A stretch of DNA of 64,000 nucleotides. Source: an uncultured Parabacteroides sp. (GTDB lineage: Bacteria; Bacteroidota; Bacteroidia; Bacteroidales; Tannerellaceae). How positions within the stretch are numbered: position 1 is the stretch's first letter; each line of letters opens with the position of its first letter. The notes beneath the pieces are model-generated. The model made no database searches. It was not told the DNA's origin and was given only the letters and a program-made list of their open reading frames with translations. Shown piece by piece: positions 39,580-49,903 of the stretch. The translations under genes were made by a program, and so were the position numbers. Location: contig NZ_CANTZW010000015.1 of NCBI RefSeq assembly GCF_947855115.1, positions 1 to 64,000 on the forward strand, given 5' to 3'.

Positions 39580-39774
39580 TTTTACCGCAGGGGCAGACTC
39601 TGTCCCTGCTAGATTTTAAGCGATAACATGATGTATATATAATGTATAATAAAACCTCTATCTCCCCGGAAAGAGGAAGAGTTTATGTCCGTTAGAGATA
39701 GAACATCAAGCAGTTGAAAAGCATCCGGTAGCCTTTGTGTAACATAACGCTTGTTTGTTTTAGATGTGTGGGAA

Positions 39775-39782
39775 CAAAAATA
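39775..39782 (-). promoter_or_regulatory. -7 element for the glycyl radical enzyme operon
   Basis: The minus strand reads TATTTTTG, matching TAnnTTTG, about 195 bp before the enzyme start, which implies a long leader. The rest of the 39580-39991 gap shows no gene. Confidence 0.4.
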
Positions 39783-39991
39783 GCGAAATATTTGCAAATC
39801 ATATAAAAAGATGAAAATTATATTAGCCCTCGGATAAGTCGGCACCAATAATTATGGCTAAGACATAAACGAGGCCAAACTATCTCATATGCCTATGAGA
39901 TGAATCGGGGATGGAACGGACAAACCAAGGGGAAGTTGTCGCAAGACACCCTCCCCCTTCATTCTCTTATCAATTCAGTCGAGCGATATAT

Positions 39992-40096
39992 CTAGAAGAT
40001 ATTGCCGGATAGCTCGTCCTTCCACTTACGTTCGCGGTTGGTATGCTTGATGTAACTCTCACCGAACTTACTCCCCAAACAAATGAAACGATTCAT
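39992..40096 (-). CDS. Possible 34-aa ORF after xylE
   Basis: It opens MNRFICLGSKFGESYIKHTN and ends ELSGNIF, starting 2 bp after the xylE stop. Composition is protein-like, but I know no family. It could be a small operon-encoded peptide or the remnant of a longer C-terminus. Confidence 0.3.
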   Translation of the reverse strand: MNRFICLGSKFGESYIKHTNRERKWKDELSGNIF

Positions 40097-40098
40097 GA

Positions 40099-41646
40099 TT
40101 AACGCCGCCAGTAACCTTCCATCTCCTCCAGCGTCTTCCCTTTCGTCTCGGGAACAAATCTCCAGATGAACAACGCCGCCAATATACCCATTACGCCATA
40201 GATCCAATAGGCCATACCGTGGTTGAACGTATCAGTCAGGTATTGATTTTTATCCAGCATCGGGAATGTCCATGACACCAAGAAGTTGGCGATCCATTGA
40301 GCGGCCACGGCTATACTCATCACCGTGGAGCGGATCGAATTCGGGAAAATCTCGGCCAGAAGCACCCAGCAAACCGGGCCCCACGACATCGCAAACCCTG
40401 CCGTATACACCAACATGCAAACCAGCGATCCCATACCCACCGAATGCGTATAGAAAGTAGTTCCCAAGATCAACATAGATACCGCCATGATCAATGCCCC
40501 GATAATCATCAACGGACGACGTCCGAACCTATCCACCGTGAAAATAGCCAATACTGTAAACGACAGGTTCACCGCCCCTACCACGATCTGTTGCAAAAGG
40601 GCGGCATCCGTAGCCGCTCCCATCGTCTTGAATATCTCCGGGGCATAGTAAAGCACCACGTTGATTCCCACGAACTGCTGGAAACCGGAAAGTAACACGC
40701 CCACCAAGATGATCAGCACGCCAAACGACCGGATCGGGAATAACAAAGCGATACAGAAACTAACCAGCAAAGCGATCTCCAACGCACTCGTATTGCCTAC
40801 CCACGACAACAATCCGTAACCGGCCAGAAACAGCACCAGCCAAGTCCCCATAAACTGGAAATAAGGTTTCATTGACGGGGCCTTCTCCTTGAAGCTATCC
40901 CGTATATCCTCTAGTTCACGGTCTGCCGCCGCCTTATCCATCAAATGGCTCAAGACTCCCAACGCCTTCTCCGTACGCCCACGCATCACCAGGTAACGAG
41001 GTGTCTCGGGAACGAACATCAAGAAAACGAGGAACAATACCGCCGGAATAATCTCGGAAGCGAACATCCAACGCCATCCGATCGTATGCAGCCAAGCGGC
41101 ATCTCCTTGAAGGGCGATCGTATAATTCACGAAATACACCACCAGCATACCAAAGATAATGGCAAACTGATTCCATGCCACCAGGTTTCCCCGGCGATCG
41201 GCCGGAGCTACCTCAGCGATATACATCGGCGATACCATAGAGGCCAGCCCTACGCCGACACCTCCCAAAATACGATAAGCTACGAACGCATACATAAACG
41301 TGTGGTCGCCACTTCCGGGCATGCCGACAAACAACTCCGGCCAGGCCGAACCGATCGCGGACAGCAAGAATAGGATAGCAGCCAGTACCAACGTCGGTTT
41401 CCTGCCGTAACGCTGGCTGATCCACCCGGCAAACGAGGCTCCGAGGATACATCCGATCAACGCACTACTTACCACGAACCCCTCCAAGGCGTTCGCCTGG
41501 TCTAACGGAAGTCCTTGCGGCTCAATAAAAAACTTGCGCAAAGATTCCACCGTTCCGGAAATCACCGCCGTGTCATACCCGAACAGTAAACCGCCCAAGG
41601 TCGCGACCAAGGTAAGGGCGAAAATATACATATTGTTATTTTTCAT
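40099..41646 (-). CDS. xylE: Sugar porter (MFS), probable D-xylose/H+ symporter
   Basis: 515 residues, twelve helices. Sugar-porter signatures: GWISQRYGRKPTL, the PETPRYLVMRGR motif after helix six, DRFGRRPLMIIGA, and PETKGKTLEEMEGYW at the end. It is longer than E. coli XylE by a central loop region. Position behind xylA and xylB in the xylose operon points to xylose import coupled to protons. A perfect 28-bp hairpin in the 96-bp gap to xylA may lower or set its expression. Confidence 0.88.
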   Translation of the reverse strand: MKNNNMYIFALTLVATLGGLLFGYDTAVISGTVESLRKFFIEPQGLPLDQANALEGFVVSSALIGCILGASFAGWISQRYGRKPTLVLAAILFLLSAIGSAWPELFVGMPGSGDHTFMYAFVAYRILGGVGVGLASMVSPMYIAEVAPADRRGNLVAWNQFAIIFGMLVVYFVNYTIALQGDAAWLHTIGWRWMFASEIIPAVLFLVFLMFVPETPRYLVMRGRTEKALGVLSHLMDKAAADRELEDIRDSFKEKAPSMKPYFQFMGTWLVLFLAGYGLLSWVGNTSALEIALLVSFCIALLFPIRSFGVLIILVGVLLSGFQQFVGINVVLYYAPEIFKTMGAATDAALLQQIVVGAVNLSFTVLAIFTVDRFGRRPLMIIGALIMAVSMLILGTTFYTHSVGMGSLVCMLVYTAGFAMSWGPVCWVLLAEIFPNSIRSTVMSIAVAAQWIANFLVSWTFPMLDKNQYLTDTFNHGMAYWIYGVMGILAALFIWRFVPETKGKTLEEMEGYWRR

Positions 41647-41665
41647 GGAACAGACTTATTAATTA

Positions 41666-41735
41666 AAAATTGAGAATTGAGAGTTGAAAATTAGGGCTTA
41701 CGCATGATAATTTTCAACTCTCAATTCTCAATTTT
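41666..41735. repeat. Perfect 28-bp-stem hairpin between xylA and xylE
   Basis: Arms 41666-41693 and 41708-41735 are exact complements (AATTGAGAATTGAGAGTTG in the left arm) around a 14-nt loop. The same arm words, with a shorter 18-bp stem, occur after phoH at 57048-57105, so this is a dispersed intergenic element. Inside an operon it may cause partial termination or protect the upstream message. Confidence 0.8.
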
Positions 41736-41742
41736 CAATTAT

Positions 41743-43071
41743 TTAGATATATTGATTTACAATCATCTCATAAAGCTCTTGCTTACCGCTGATTTGCTTC
41801 GGCTCGCCATCACGCAAGGCGATTGTACGAAGATCTTCTAATGTAAGCTTGCCATCCTCGAAAGCCTTACCCTCGCCGGCATCGAAGCTAGCGTAACGCT
41901 CGGCACGCATCTTGCGGTAGTCTGAGTTCTCAAGGATGTCGGCGGCGATCATCAAGGCACGGGCAAAAGCGTCCATACCGCCGATATGAGCGATAAAGAT
42001 ATCATCCAAATCCGTAGAATTACGACGGGTCTTAGCGTCGAAGTTCGTACCGCCGGTAGTCAAACCGCCTCCCTCAAGGATCACCAGCCAAGCCTGTGCC
42101 AACTCATAGATATCCATCGGGAATTGATCTGTATCCCAGCCATTCTGGTAATCACCACGGTTTGCGTCGATACTGCACAACATACCGGCATCGGCGGCGG
42201 CTTGCAACTCATGCTCGAAAGTATGCCCGGCCAAGGTGGCGTGGTTCACCTCGATATTCAGAGCGAAATCCTTATCCAATCCATAATGGCGAAGGAAGCC
42301 GATCACGGTCTCCGAATCCACGTCATATTGATGTTTGGTCGGTTCCATCGGTTTCGGCTCGATCAGGAACGTACCCTTGAAACCATTCTTACGGCCATAA
42401 TCACGGGCCATCGTCAGCATCATGGCCAAATGATCTTTCTCACGTTTCATGTTCGTGTTCAACAGGCTCATATAACCTTCGCGGCCACCCCAGAACACAT
42501 AATTCTCGCCACCTAAGGCGATACAAGCGTCGATAGCGTTCTTGATCTGCGTGCCGGCACATGCCACGGTCGGGAAATAAGGATTCGTAGCGGCACCATT
42601 CATATAGCGCTTATGTCCGAACACGTTGGCGGTAGACCATAGAAGCTTCTTCCCGGTAGCGGCCTGATGCTCCTTGGCGTGTTCTACCATGATCTGCAAA
42701 CGTTTCTCGAACTCGGCCAACGTAGGTCCCTCATCCACCACATCCACATCGTGGAAGCAATAGTAAGGAATATTACATTTGGTCATGAACTCGAAAGCAG
42801 CATCCATCTTGTATTTCGCACGAGTGATAGCATCCGTGCTGTCGTTCCAAGGGAATGACTTCGTTCCACCGCCAAACTGATCACCTCCCTCGGCACACAG
42901 CGTATGCCAATAAGCCATAGCGAAGCGTAAATGATCCTTTAGCGTCTTACCCATAACTACCTTATCCGCATCATAATAATGAAATGCCAACGGATTTTTC
43001 GACTCACGTCCCTCAAACTGAATCTGTCCGATTCCCGGGAAAAATTCTTTCTCTCCTTTAAAGTAACTCAT
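41743..43071 (-). CDS. xylA: Xylose isomerase
   Basis: 442 residues, class II length. Catalytic and metal-site segments are visible: [13 protein letters not shown] with the active His and Asp, [37 protein letters not shown] and [15 protein letters not shown]. It converts D-xylose to D-xylulose. It lies 29 bp downstream of xylB in the operon. Confidence 0.98.
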   Translation of the reverse strand: MSYFKGEKEFFPGIGQIQFEGRESKNPLAFHYYDADKVVMGKTLKDHLRFAMAYWHTLCAEGGDQFGGGTKSFPWNDSTDAITRAKYKMDAAFEFMTKCNIPYYCFHDVDVVDEGPTLAEFEKRLQIMVEHAKEHQAATGKKLLWSTANVFGHKRYMNGAATNPYFPTVACAGTQIKNAIDACIALGGENYVFWGGREGYMSLLNTNMKREKDHLAMMLTMARDYGRKNGFKGTFLIEPKPMEPTKHQYDVDSETVIGFLRHYGLDKDFALNIEVNHATLAGHTFEHELQAAADAGMLCSIDANRGDYQNGWDTDQFPMDIYELAQAWLVILEGGGLTTGGTNFDAKTRRNSTDLDDIFIAHIGGMDAFARALMIAADILENSDYRKMRAERYASFDAGEGKAFEDGKLTLEDLRTIALRDGEPKQISGKQELYEMIVNQYI

Positions 43072-43100
43072 AACAATACAAATTAAAATATAACTATTTT

Positions 43101-44588
43101 TTAGTTGACAGTTGCCTCAATTCGTTCTTTCCAAATATCGAACGCCCCGCAATAAGCATTCGCCTTGAGACCATCCGGTTCGATCACATTGATCTTCTTC
43201 AGGGAAGCGAACGCTTCCTCCGCGTTCTTGTAGATACCGGCGCCAATACCGGCTCCCTTGGCCGCTCCTACCGCGCCATTCGTATCATATAGCTCGATCA
43301 CCGTGCCCGTCACGCCCGCCAAGGCATCCCGGAAGATCGGGCTCAAGAATAAGTTCGCGTTCCCAGCCCGGATTACCTGAATATCGATCCCCATCTCATT
43401 CATGATATCCATACCATATTTAAAGGCGAACACGATACCCTCTTGCGCCGCCCTAGCTATATGAGCCTTGGTATGTATATTGAAATTCAATCCATGAATC
43501 GAGCAGTCGACCTGCTTATTCTGCAACATACGCTCCGCTCCGTTGCCGAACGGCAAGATCGAGAGGCCCTCGCTACCGATAGGAACCGTAGCCGCCAAAT
43601 CATTCAATTCATTATAGTTAATACCTTCCGGCGCTATATTCCGTTTGATCCAAGAATTAAGGATACCGACCCCGTTGATACACAGCAAAACACCCAGACG
43701 AGTCTGTTCCATCGTATGGTTCACGTGGGCAAACGTATTCACACGGGAAAGCGTATCGTAATTCACCTTGCCGTTCACGCCATACACGACTCCGGAAGTC
43801 CCGCCGGTAGCCGCTATCTCACCCGGATTCAGCACATTCAACGATAAAGCGTTATTCGGCTGGTCGCCCGCACGATAGGTAACCGGCGTACCTTTCTTCA
43901 AGCCCAACTCGGCGGCAACCGAGGCGGTAACCTCGCCCTGCAAGCCGAATGTCGGACGGATATCGGCGATCAGATCCTTCCGGAATCCATAATAACTCAT
44001 CAAATCCTCCGACAAGGAATTATTCTTGAAATCCCAGAAAATACCTTCCGACAAACCGGAAACCGTAGTCACGATATCCCCCGTTAGGCGCATCGCTATG
44101 AAATCTCCCGGCAACATGATCTTATGGATACGGTCGTAAACAGCCGGCTCGTACTCCTTGATCCAAGCCAGTTTGGAAGCGGTGAAATTACCCGGCGAAT
44201 TCAATAGGTGGGAAAGACATCGCTTCTCGCCTATATTCTTAAACGCACGCTCGCCATAAGGAACGGCACGGCTATCACACCAGATTATAGATGGACGGAG
44301 TACCTCCTTCTTCTTGTCTACCACCACCAAACCATGCATCTGGTACGAGATACCGATCGCCTTGATATCCTCTCCTCTCACCTTCGCCTTGCTCATCGCA
44401 CCTTTTATGGCGATTTTCACGTACGACCACCAATCCTCCGGGTCTTGTTCCGCCCAACCCGGACGCAACGCCTTGATCGGGGCCTCTTCTTTGGGATAAA
44501 AATCCGCACCTATCGTTAACCCGGTCCCCTCGTCCACGATAGAGACCTTGATGGAAGAACTTCCAATGTCACATCCTAGCAAACACAT
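43101..44588 (-). CDS. xylB: Xylulokinase
   Basis: 495 residues, FGGY kinase family. The phosphate-binding [17 protein letters not shown] opens the protein. YQMHGLVVV contains the MHG motif, and [14 protein letters not shown] holds the catalytic Asp. It phosphorylates D-xylulose to xylulose-5-phosphate for the pentose phosphate pathway. It starts 12 bp after the stop of the Nudix regulator gene, so both share one transcript. Confidence 0.96.
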   Translation of the reverse strand: MCLLGCDIGSSSIKVSIVDEGTGLTIGADFYPKEEAPIKALRPGWAEQDPEDWWSYVKIAIKGAMSKAKVRGEDIKAIGISYQMHGLVVVDKKKEVLRPSIIWCDSRAVPYGERAFKNIGEKRCLSHLLNSPGNFTASKLAWIKEYEPAVYDRIHKIMLPGDFIAMRLTGDIVTTVSGLSEGIFWDFKNNSLSEDLMSYYGFRKDLIADIRPTFGLQGEVTASVAAELGLKKGTPVTYRAGDQPNNALSLNVLNPGEIAATGGTSGVVYGVNGKVNYDTLSRVNTFAHVNHTMEQTRLGVLLCINGVGILNSWIKRNIAPEGINYNELNDLAATVPIGSEGLSILPFGNGAERMLQNKQVDCSIHGLNFNIHTKAHIARAAQEGIVFAFKYGMDIMNEMGIDIQVIRAGNANLFLSPIFRDALAGVTGTVIELYDTNGAVGAAKGAGIGAGIYKNAEEAFASLKKINVIEPDGLKANAYCGAFDIWKERIEATVN

Positions 44589-44600
44589 AATCGTATGGTA

Positions 44601-45341
44601 TTATATCTTATTAAATTTCGAACGTTGTTGATTATATTTCACCTTATCAAACCGATAATACCGGGCGGCACGATGAGCGACCCCGTCTTGCATATCGTCC
44701 GTAGGTACCACATAATCCAGAGAATTCATCTTCTTATGAAAATTACGCACGTCCATCTCGCGATTATAGATCACCTCATACGTTCGCCGGAGCTGGAATG
44801 CGGTGAACTTCATCGGCAGATAGTCGAAGACGATGGCAGGTTCCTTCTCCACCCAATTACGGATCTCTTGTATAGCGGCCTCGATGATCTCCTTATGGTC
44901 GAACGGCAAACGGGGAAGCTGGTCGATCGGGCACCAACGGATCGAGTCGGACTTATCGACCGGGCACGTTTTCCTGCTGTTCTTACACAAGGCGAGGTAA
45001 GCGACCGTGATCAACCGCCCGATCTTCACCTTGGAGGTCGCCTCCAGCCACATCACGTCAAGCCGGTTCGAAGTACGGGTAGGAGAACCGAAACAACGGA
45101 ATTGCTTCAATTGGACACGTTTCAAGCCTGTCGAATCATTCAATATCCGATAGGCGGCATCATCTAAATCCTCGTTCTCATAGATCAGGCTACCGGGTAG
45201 TTTATAGCCGATCAACTCGCCCTCCTCGCTTTTTCGCTTCGCTAACAGCACGGTGAGTTTGTCATCATTGATGCCGAGAAGAACGCAGTCTACGGAAACA
45301 TAGGGGGAAAGCATTTCTTTATTCTCGTTTTGTGTATCCAT
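44601..45341 (-). CDS. Nudix-type transcriptional regulator of xylose use
   Basis: 246 residues. Residues 10-150 form a Nudix fold, but the box reads GSLIYENEDLDDAAYRILND where hydrolases have REUxEE, so catalysis is unlikely. The C-terminal part (about 155-246) is a winged helix of the NrtR kind (FQLRRTYEVIYNREMDVRNF). In Bacteroidetes such proteins are sugar-responsive regulators (AraR, XylR). As first gene of the xyl operon it probably controls it. Its promoter faces the trkH promoter across a 240-bp gap. Confidence 0.85.
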   Translation of the reverse strand: MDTQNENKEMLSPYVSVDCVLLGINDDKLTVLLAKRKSEEGELIGYKLPGSLIYENEDLDDAAYRILNDSTGLKRVQLKQFRCFGSPTRTSNRLDVMWLEATSKVKIGRLITVAYLALCKNSRKTCPVDKSDSIRWCPIDQLPRLPFDHKEIIEAAIQEIRNWVEKEPAIVFDYLPMKFTAFQLRRTYEVIYNREMDVRNFHKKMNSLDYVVPTDDMQDGVAHRAARYYRFDKVKYNQQRSKFNKI

Positions 45342-45363
45342 GATATCAGTAATTAGATTTGCG

Positions 45364-45394
45364 CAAATATAGGTATTTTTCTAAATAATGCAAT
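45364..45394 (-). promoter_or_regulatory. xyl operon promoter
   Basis: On the minus strand ATTG (45391-45394), a 19-bp spacer and TATATTTG (45364-45371) fit the Bacteroidetes promoter with one mismatch in -33. It is 23 bp before the regulator ATG, so an operator for autoregulation should lie here. Confidence 0.5.
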
Positions 45395-45551
45395 TACAAA
45401 AGATCTTTTTTGCACCTCATAACCAATTATTTTTCTGATATTTCAGTATCGTACATCGTACAATATGCTATACAACACATAATGTAGGTAAAACAATTAG
45501 TTCGAGGACGAATAATAAGAGTGATCTAACAGACCTCTAACTTTTATTTCC

Positions 45552-45559
45552 TACATTTG
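45552..45559 (+). promoter_or_regulatory. -7 element for trkH
   Basis: TACATTTG matches TAnnTTTG, 22 bp before the trkH ATG. The -33 region is not clear. Confidence 0.45.
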
Positions 45560-45581
45560 TTATATTTATAAAACATCGGAC

Positions 45582-47402
45582 ATGAATCTAAAAAATATAT
45601 ATTTCTCCTGGTTGATCTATTGGGGTAAGATGAAGGGGATACTGAACGGGATAGCGGAAGCGATTATCCTACTCGCCTCCTTAGCCTCTTTCTTCGTGCT
45701 AGCCTACCAATTCGGATTTGTCCAGACCGCCGATTCCATCCATATCCTAGAGCATTCCCGTCCTTTCATCCTGCTGGCTTTTTTCACGGGTATAACGCTC
45801 CGATACGCGGTAAGGTTCCATGAGATCATACAAGAGAAAATGTTGTATCTCGACATCAGCATCTATTTCCTCTTATTCGCCGTATTATCCGGTAAGATAT
45901 TTTTCAAGGATATCATCGCACATTCCCTGCCCTATTTATCTTTCCTCACAGAACCTCTCTTCGTATACGTCTTATTACTGTCACTGAGTACGATCCACTT
46001 ATCCCGGCAGATGTTCACGCTGATGCAGACACGGATCAAGCCCTCGTTGCTTTTCTTGCTCAGTTTCGTGTTCGTGATATTGGTCGGGGCCGGGTTGTTG
46101 TCGTTGCCGAACGCTACCACGCACCGGATATCGTTTATCGACGCATTGTTTATCTCCACCACCTCGGTATGCGTAACCGGGCTGACTACCGTCGACGTAG
46201 CTACCACTTTCACGCATATCGGGCATATCATCATCATGATATTGATACAGATCGGCGGTATCGGGGTAATGACGTTTACCTCTTTCTTCGCCCTTTCCTT
46301 TATGGGGAAATCCTCTTTCACAAGCAAGATGATGCTGAAAGACATGTTGAATGAAGACCGTACCGGGGGATTGTTTCGGGTCATCCTAAACATCCTCTTC
46401 GTGACCTTGTTCATCGAAGGGGTCGGCGCATACTTCATTTACATGGACGTGCGGGGAAGCTTACCGGGAGGTACACGGCAGGAATTATTCTACGCCCTGT
46501 TTCACGCCGTATCCGCTTTTTGCAACGCGGGGATCTCTACCTTGAGCGGCAATATGTACGACCCGCTGGTGGCAGATAAATATAACCTTCATTTCTGGAT
46601 AGCCGTGTTGATCATATCCGGAGGCTTGGGATTCCCGATCGTCTTCAATTACTTGAAATTGCTGCACCACTTATTGATGAACGGCGTCAAGATCTTGATC
46701 GGAAAACAAAAGCATTATATCCATACGCCCCGTATCATCAACGTACATACGTATATCGTTGTTATATCCACCTTGATCCTGTTAGTTACCGGAACGGCTT
46801 TCTACCTCTTCTTCGAGTACGACAATACCTTGGCCGGGCTGCCCCTGCGGGGGAAATTGGCCAATGCGTTCTTAGGCGCCGTCACGCCCAGGACTGCGGG
46901 TTTCAACGTGGCAGACATGGCAACCTTGGCCCCTCCTACCTTGATGCTGACATTGATCCTTATGGTAATCGGGGCCGCTCCCATGTCTACCGGTGGCGGA
47001 TTGAAGGTGACCACCGTGTTCGTGGCTTTGGCCACGACCCTAAACGCCGCACGAGAGAAAGATAAAGTGGAAGTGAGAAAACGGGAGATCGCCCCATCCG
47101 CCATCCGCAGGGCATTCGCTATCATCATGTTGTATTTCATGTGGGTAGCGATCGCTACATGGATATTATCCTATACCGAGAAGGGAGCGCCGCCGTTTTC
47201 CTTACTGTTCGAGGTCGTCTCTGCCCTGAGTACCGTAGGTTTGAGCATCGATTATACCCCTCACCTCACTCCTATCGGGAAGATCATCATTATCAGCACG
47301 ATGTTGATCGGACGTATCGGGGTATTGACTTTCCTCGTGGGCTTCTGCAAGGAGTACGCAAAAAAGAATTATACATATCCACAAGAGAATATATTAATGT
47401 AA
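45582..47402 (+). CDS. TrkH-family K+ transporter, membrane subunit
   Basis: 606 residues, inner membrane. The four selectivity-filter loops can be read: TTSVCVTGLTT, SAFCNAGIST, TPRTAGFNV and SALSTVGLS, each with the conserved Gly. About 150 extra residues at the N-terminus form additional helices before the TrkH core. It works with the TrkA protein encoded 12 bp downstream to take up K+. Na+-coupled KtrB relatives are an alternative. Confidence 0.93.
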   Translation: MNLKNIYFSWLIYWGKMKGILNGIAEAIILLASLASFFVLAYQFGFVQTADSIHILEHSRPFILLAFFTGITLRYAVRFHEIIQEKMLYLDISIYFLLFAVLSGKIFFKDIIAHSLPYLSFLTEPLFVYVLLLSLSTIHLSRQMFTLMQTRIKPSLLFLLSFVFVILVGAGLLSLPNATTHRISFIDALFISTTSVCVTGLTTVDVATTFTHIGHIIIMILIQIGGIGVMTFTSFFALSFMGKSSFTSKMMLKDMLNEDRTGGLFRVILNILFVTLFIEGVGAYFIYMDVRGSLPGGTRQELFYALFHAVSAFCNAGISTLSGNMYDPLVADKYNLHFWIAVLIISGGLGFPIVFNYLKLLHHLLMNGVKILIGKQKHYIHTPRIINVHTYIVVISTLILLVTGTAFYLFFEYDNTLAGLPLRGKLANAFLGAVTPRTAGFNVADMATLAPPTLMLTLILMVIGAAPMSTGGGLKVTTVFVALATTLNAAREKDKVEVRKREIAPSAIRRAFAIIMLYFMWVAIATWILSYTEKGAPPFSLLFEVVSALSTVGLSIDYTPHLTPIGKIIIISTMLIGRIGVLTFLVGFCKEYAKKNYTYPQENILM

Positions 47403-47414
47403 AAGCAAGATAAC

Positions 47415-48101
47415 ATGAAATACTTAGTAATCGGACTCGGGAATCTAGGACGTGCGATAGCGAAAGACCTGACACGTGTCGGCAATGAGGTGATCGGCGT
47501 AGACAAGGATCTGCATCGGGTAGACATGCTGAAGAACGACATCGCAGGCACGATCGCCTTGGATTCTACGGATAAAGAGGCCTTGAACACATTACCCTTG
47601 AGCGAGATGGACGCTATCATCGTTACATTCGGCAAGGATTTCGGGGCCTCCGTTCAGACCGTCGCTTTATTGAAAAGCCTGGATGCGGGCAAGCTGATCG
47701 TGCGTGCGATCTCCTCGATCCATGAGACGGTGATCCGTGCGATCGGGGTAAGCGAGATCATCACGCCGGAAGAGGATTTCTCCACGATGTATACCTCCCA
47801 AGCTTCTTTAGGCGGCTTACTCCGGCATTGGTATAAAGTTACCGACACGGAGCATCTCTATAAGATCAAGACACCGGCTACCCTCGCTGGGCAGACGATC
47901 CGGAATATCGATTTCGAGGAGAATTTCGGCATCCACCTGGTAGCGATCGAACGGCCTTACCTAAAAAAGAACCTGATCGGCCTCACGCAAACAGAATATA
48001 AGGTAATCAGCCACATCACCGAGGAGCTGGTAGTAGAGGCAGATGACTTACTGATCCTGTTCGGGAAGATGGAGCTATTGAATAAAATAGCCGACATCTA
48101 A
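47415..48101 (+). CDS. TrkA/KtrA-family K+ uptake regulator
   Basis: 228 residues, one RCK unit: Rossmann start VIGLGNLGRAIAKDL, acidic nucleotide-ribose site GVDKD, then a C-terminal TrkA_C domain (TLAGQTIRNIDFEENFGI to the end). Single-unit length is that of KtrA, half of E. coli TrkA. It forms a cytoplasmic ring that gates the TrkH partner in response to nucleotides. Confidence 0.93.
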   Translation: MKYLVIGLGNLGRAIAKDLTRVGNEVIGVDKDLHRVDMLKNDIAGTIALDSTDKEALNTLPLSEMDAIIVTFGKDFGASVQTVALLKSLDAGKLIVRAISSIHETVIRAIGVSEIITPEEDFSTMYTSQASLGGLLRHWYKVTDTEHLYKIKTPATLAGQTIRNIDFEENFGIHLVAIERPYLKKNLIGLTQTEYKVISHITEELVVEADDLLILFGKMELLNKIADI

Positions 48102-48142
48102 AGATCAACACCGGCACTCTCACCAAACGCAAACGATACAAA

Positions 48143-48224
48143 AGACACGGAACAAACAGGCGTACATGGATCTGTTCTTATCAAGAACCGAATAAATCCG
48201 CACTCGCCAGCCTGTCCCGTGTCT
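48143..48224. terminator. Compound hairpin between convergent trkA and epimerase genes
   Basis: The outer stem is AGACACGG (48143-48150) with CCGTGTCT (48217-48224), helped by ACAGG/CCTGT inside. An inner GTTCTT-ATC-AAGAAC hairpin sits near the centre. It probably ends transcription from both sides, though U-runs are lacking. Confidence 0.4.
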
Positions 48225-48238
48225 CAGATATCCTGCGG

Positions 48239-49120
48239 TCAGGCCCCCGCTATCTCTATCGTATAGGAGGCATCGAAAACCTCTCCCGATTCCAAATGCC
48301 ATACCCAATCCCGGTCTTTATACTCACCCGTATAATCCACCCGGTCACAACGCCCGTACCAAGGCTCGATACAGACAAACGGAGCGTTTTTCGTAGGTGG
48401 AGACCATAACCCCACTACCGGAGCGGTAAAGGTCAGCGACAGATACGGGCGTTTCTCCACATCCAATAAATCCACTCGCTTAACCTGGCTATTCTCCAAG
48501 ATAAACGTATCGATATCGAACGTATGGATATTCAACGGCAACAATCCATCCGCATCCAAAGGAACCGGACGAACCACGTCTCCCACACACCCTTTCTCTA
48601 CCAGCGCACGGTATTCGAGATCTTTTTTCACGTCGAAAGCGAAATACCCCCGATCCGGTTGATCCGCCTCGTAATTCGGATACAGAAAAGCCGGATGAGC
48701 GCCGATCTGGAAATGCATCGTCTGGTCTCCCGTATTCTTCACGTGCCAAAGCACCTCTACCTTATTGCCTTCCAGACGATACCCGATCTCTAAAAGGAAG
48801 GGGAACGGATAGACTCTCAGTGTGTCCGGCGTACTTTCCAAGGCGAAGCACAGCTCGCTCTCGGTCTCATGGATCAACGAAAAATCCATATCCCGGGCAA
48901 AACCGTGCTGCGACAAGTGATACACGTTTCCCTCGTTTCGATACTCGGCGTTCCATACACTCCCTACGATCGGGAACAACACCGGGGAATGACGTTTCCA
49001 GAAAGCGGGGTCCGCTTGCCAGAGATACTCCTTTCCCGTAGCGTTCGCCACGATACTACTCAATTCCGCTCCATGTCCGGCAACACGGATCGTCAGTTCT
49101 TGATTTGATAATGTCTTCAT
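48239..49120 (-). CDS. Aldose 1-epimerase family protein (LacX-like)
   Basis: 293 residues, a galactose mutarotase-type beta-sandwich. Marks are ELSSIVANATGKEYLWQAD, the conserved His in QIGAHPAFLYPNY, and the late NAPFVCIEPWYGRCD with the catalytic-type Glu. No signal peptide, so cytoplasmic. It interconverts sugar anomers; the sugar is not known. It lies 3 bp after a gene of unknown function on the same strand. Confidence 0.88.
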   Translation of the reverse strand: MKTLSNQELTIRVAGHGAELSSIVANATGKEYLWQADPAFWKRHSPVLFPIVGSVWNAEYRNEGNVYHLSQHGFARDMDFSLIHETESELCFALESTPDTLRVYPFPFLLEIGYRLEGNKVEVLWHVKNTGDQTMHFQIGAHPAFLYPNYEADQPDRGYFAFDVKKDLEYRALVEKGCVGDVVRPVPLDADGLLPLNIHTFDIDTFILENSQVKRVDLLDVEKRPYLSLTFTAPVVGLWSPPTKNAPFVCIEPWYGRCDRVDYTGEYKDRDWVWHLESGEVFDASYTIEIAGA

Positions 49121-49123
49121 TCT

Positions 49124-49903
49124 TTATGATAAGTTTAGTAATTGTTCGGCGGGAAGCCCTTTGCTTTTCAAGAAACCATTCAAGGTTCCAAATAATAATG
49201 GTTGTCGCTGGAACTCTTCCAGGTAGACTCGTCTCAGGCATTCTACCGGCAACGTTACCGGAAGGTATGGGATCAAGTTTCCACACTCGTAACGGTAGCT
49301 AGCCTCTTCCGGAGACCGAAGCAGGGCCAGCCGCCATTCCTTATCCTCGATCGATGAAGGATGCTTCACCTCCAGGCAAGCGTTACATAACATCGAGAAA
49401 AAACGGGAACCTGGGGTAAAACCCGTATGTTCCTCATCGAAAAAGAAGGTATCGTATTCCTTTTCCAACTGCGCCATAAAATGATTCAAGACAGGTTCTT
49501 TCTCATATTTACACGACAACAGGGAATAATTCTCGAACAGGCAAAGCTCACCCAGCGACTGATAATCCAGCTCAAGGACCAAAGAAGGCTCGGCAGAGTG
49601 CCTCGGGTTACCCCGTCTCTCATACAAGGGAATCACGTACATACCTATTTCCGGGCCTACCAGCATCCGGCTATCCTGCCTGAAAAAGGGCATCGCTTGC
49701 TTACTTTTTTCTACGGGTATCCCCTTACGTTCCTCATACAAGCCAATGGATTCACGGAGCAAGGAAAGTCCATACTCTACCTCCTCCGGTGGTACGAGAT
49801 GCATCAACCCAACCGCCGGGATCGTGAAAGAGGAACCCGGCCCCGAAGTTTTCTCCATACTCTCGACAAAAGAGTTCAACGAGACTCTACAATATAAAAC
49901 CAT
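49124..49903 (-). CDS. Hypothetical protein, possibly DUF2971-like
   Basis: 259 residues, soluble. The C-terminal third (CNACLEVKHPSSIEDKEWRL, then YRYECGNLIPYLPVTLP) has the order of DUF2971 proteins, whose members have a conserved K-x-P...E-x-E-x-R pattern. The N-terminal half is less like that family. I put this forward only as a lead. The spacing to the epimerase gene suggests co-transcription. Confidence 0.55.
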   Translation of the reverse strand: MVLYCRVSLNSFVESMEKTSGPGSSFTIPAVGLMHLVPPEEVEYGLSLLRESIGLYEERKGIPVEKSKQAMPFFRQDSRMLVGPEIGMYVIPLYERRGNPRHSAEPSLVLELDYQSLGELCLFENYSLLSCKYEKEPVLNHFMAQLEKEYDTFFFDEEHTGFTPGSRFFSMLCNACLEVKHPSSIEDKEWRLALLRSPEEASYRYECGNLIPYLPVTLPVECLRRVYLEEFQRQPLLFGTLNGFLKSKGLPAEQLLNLS

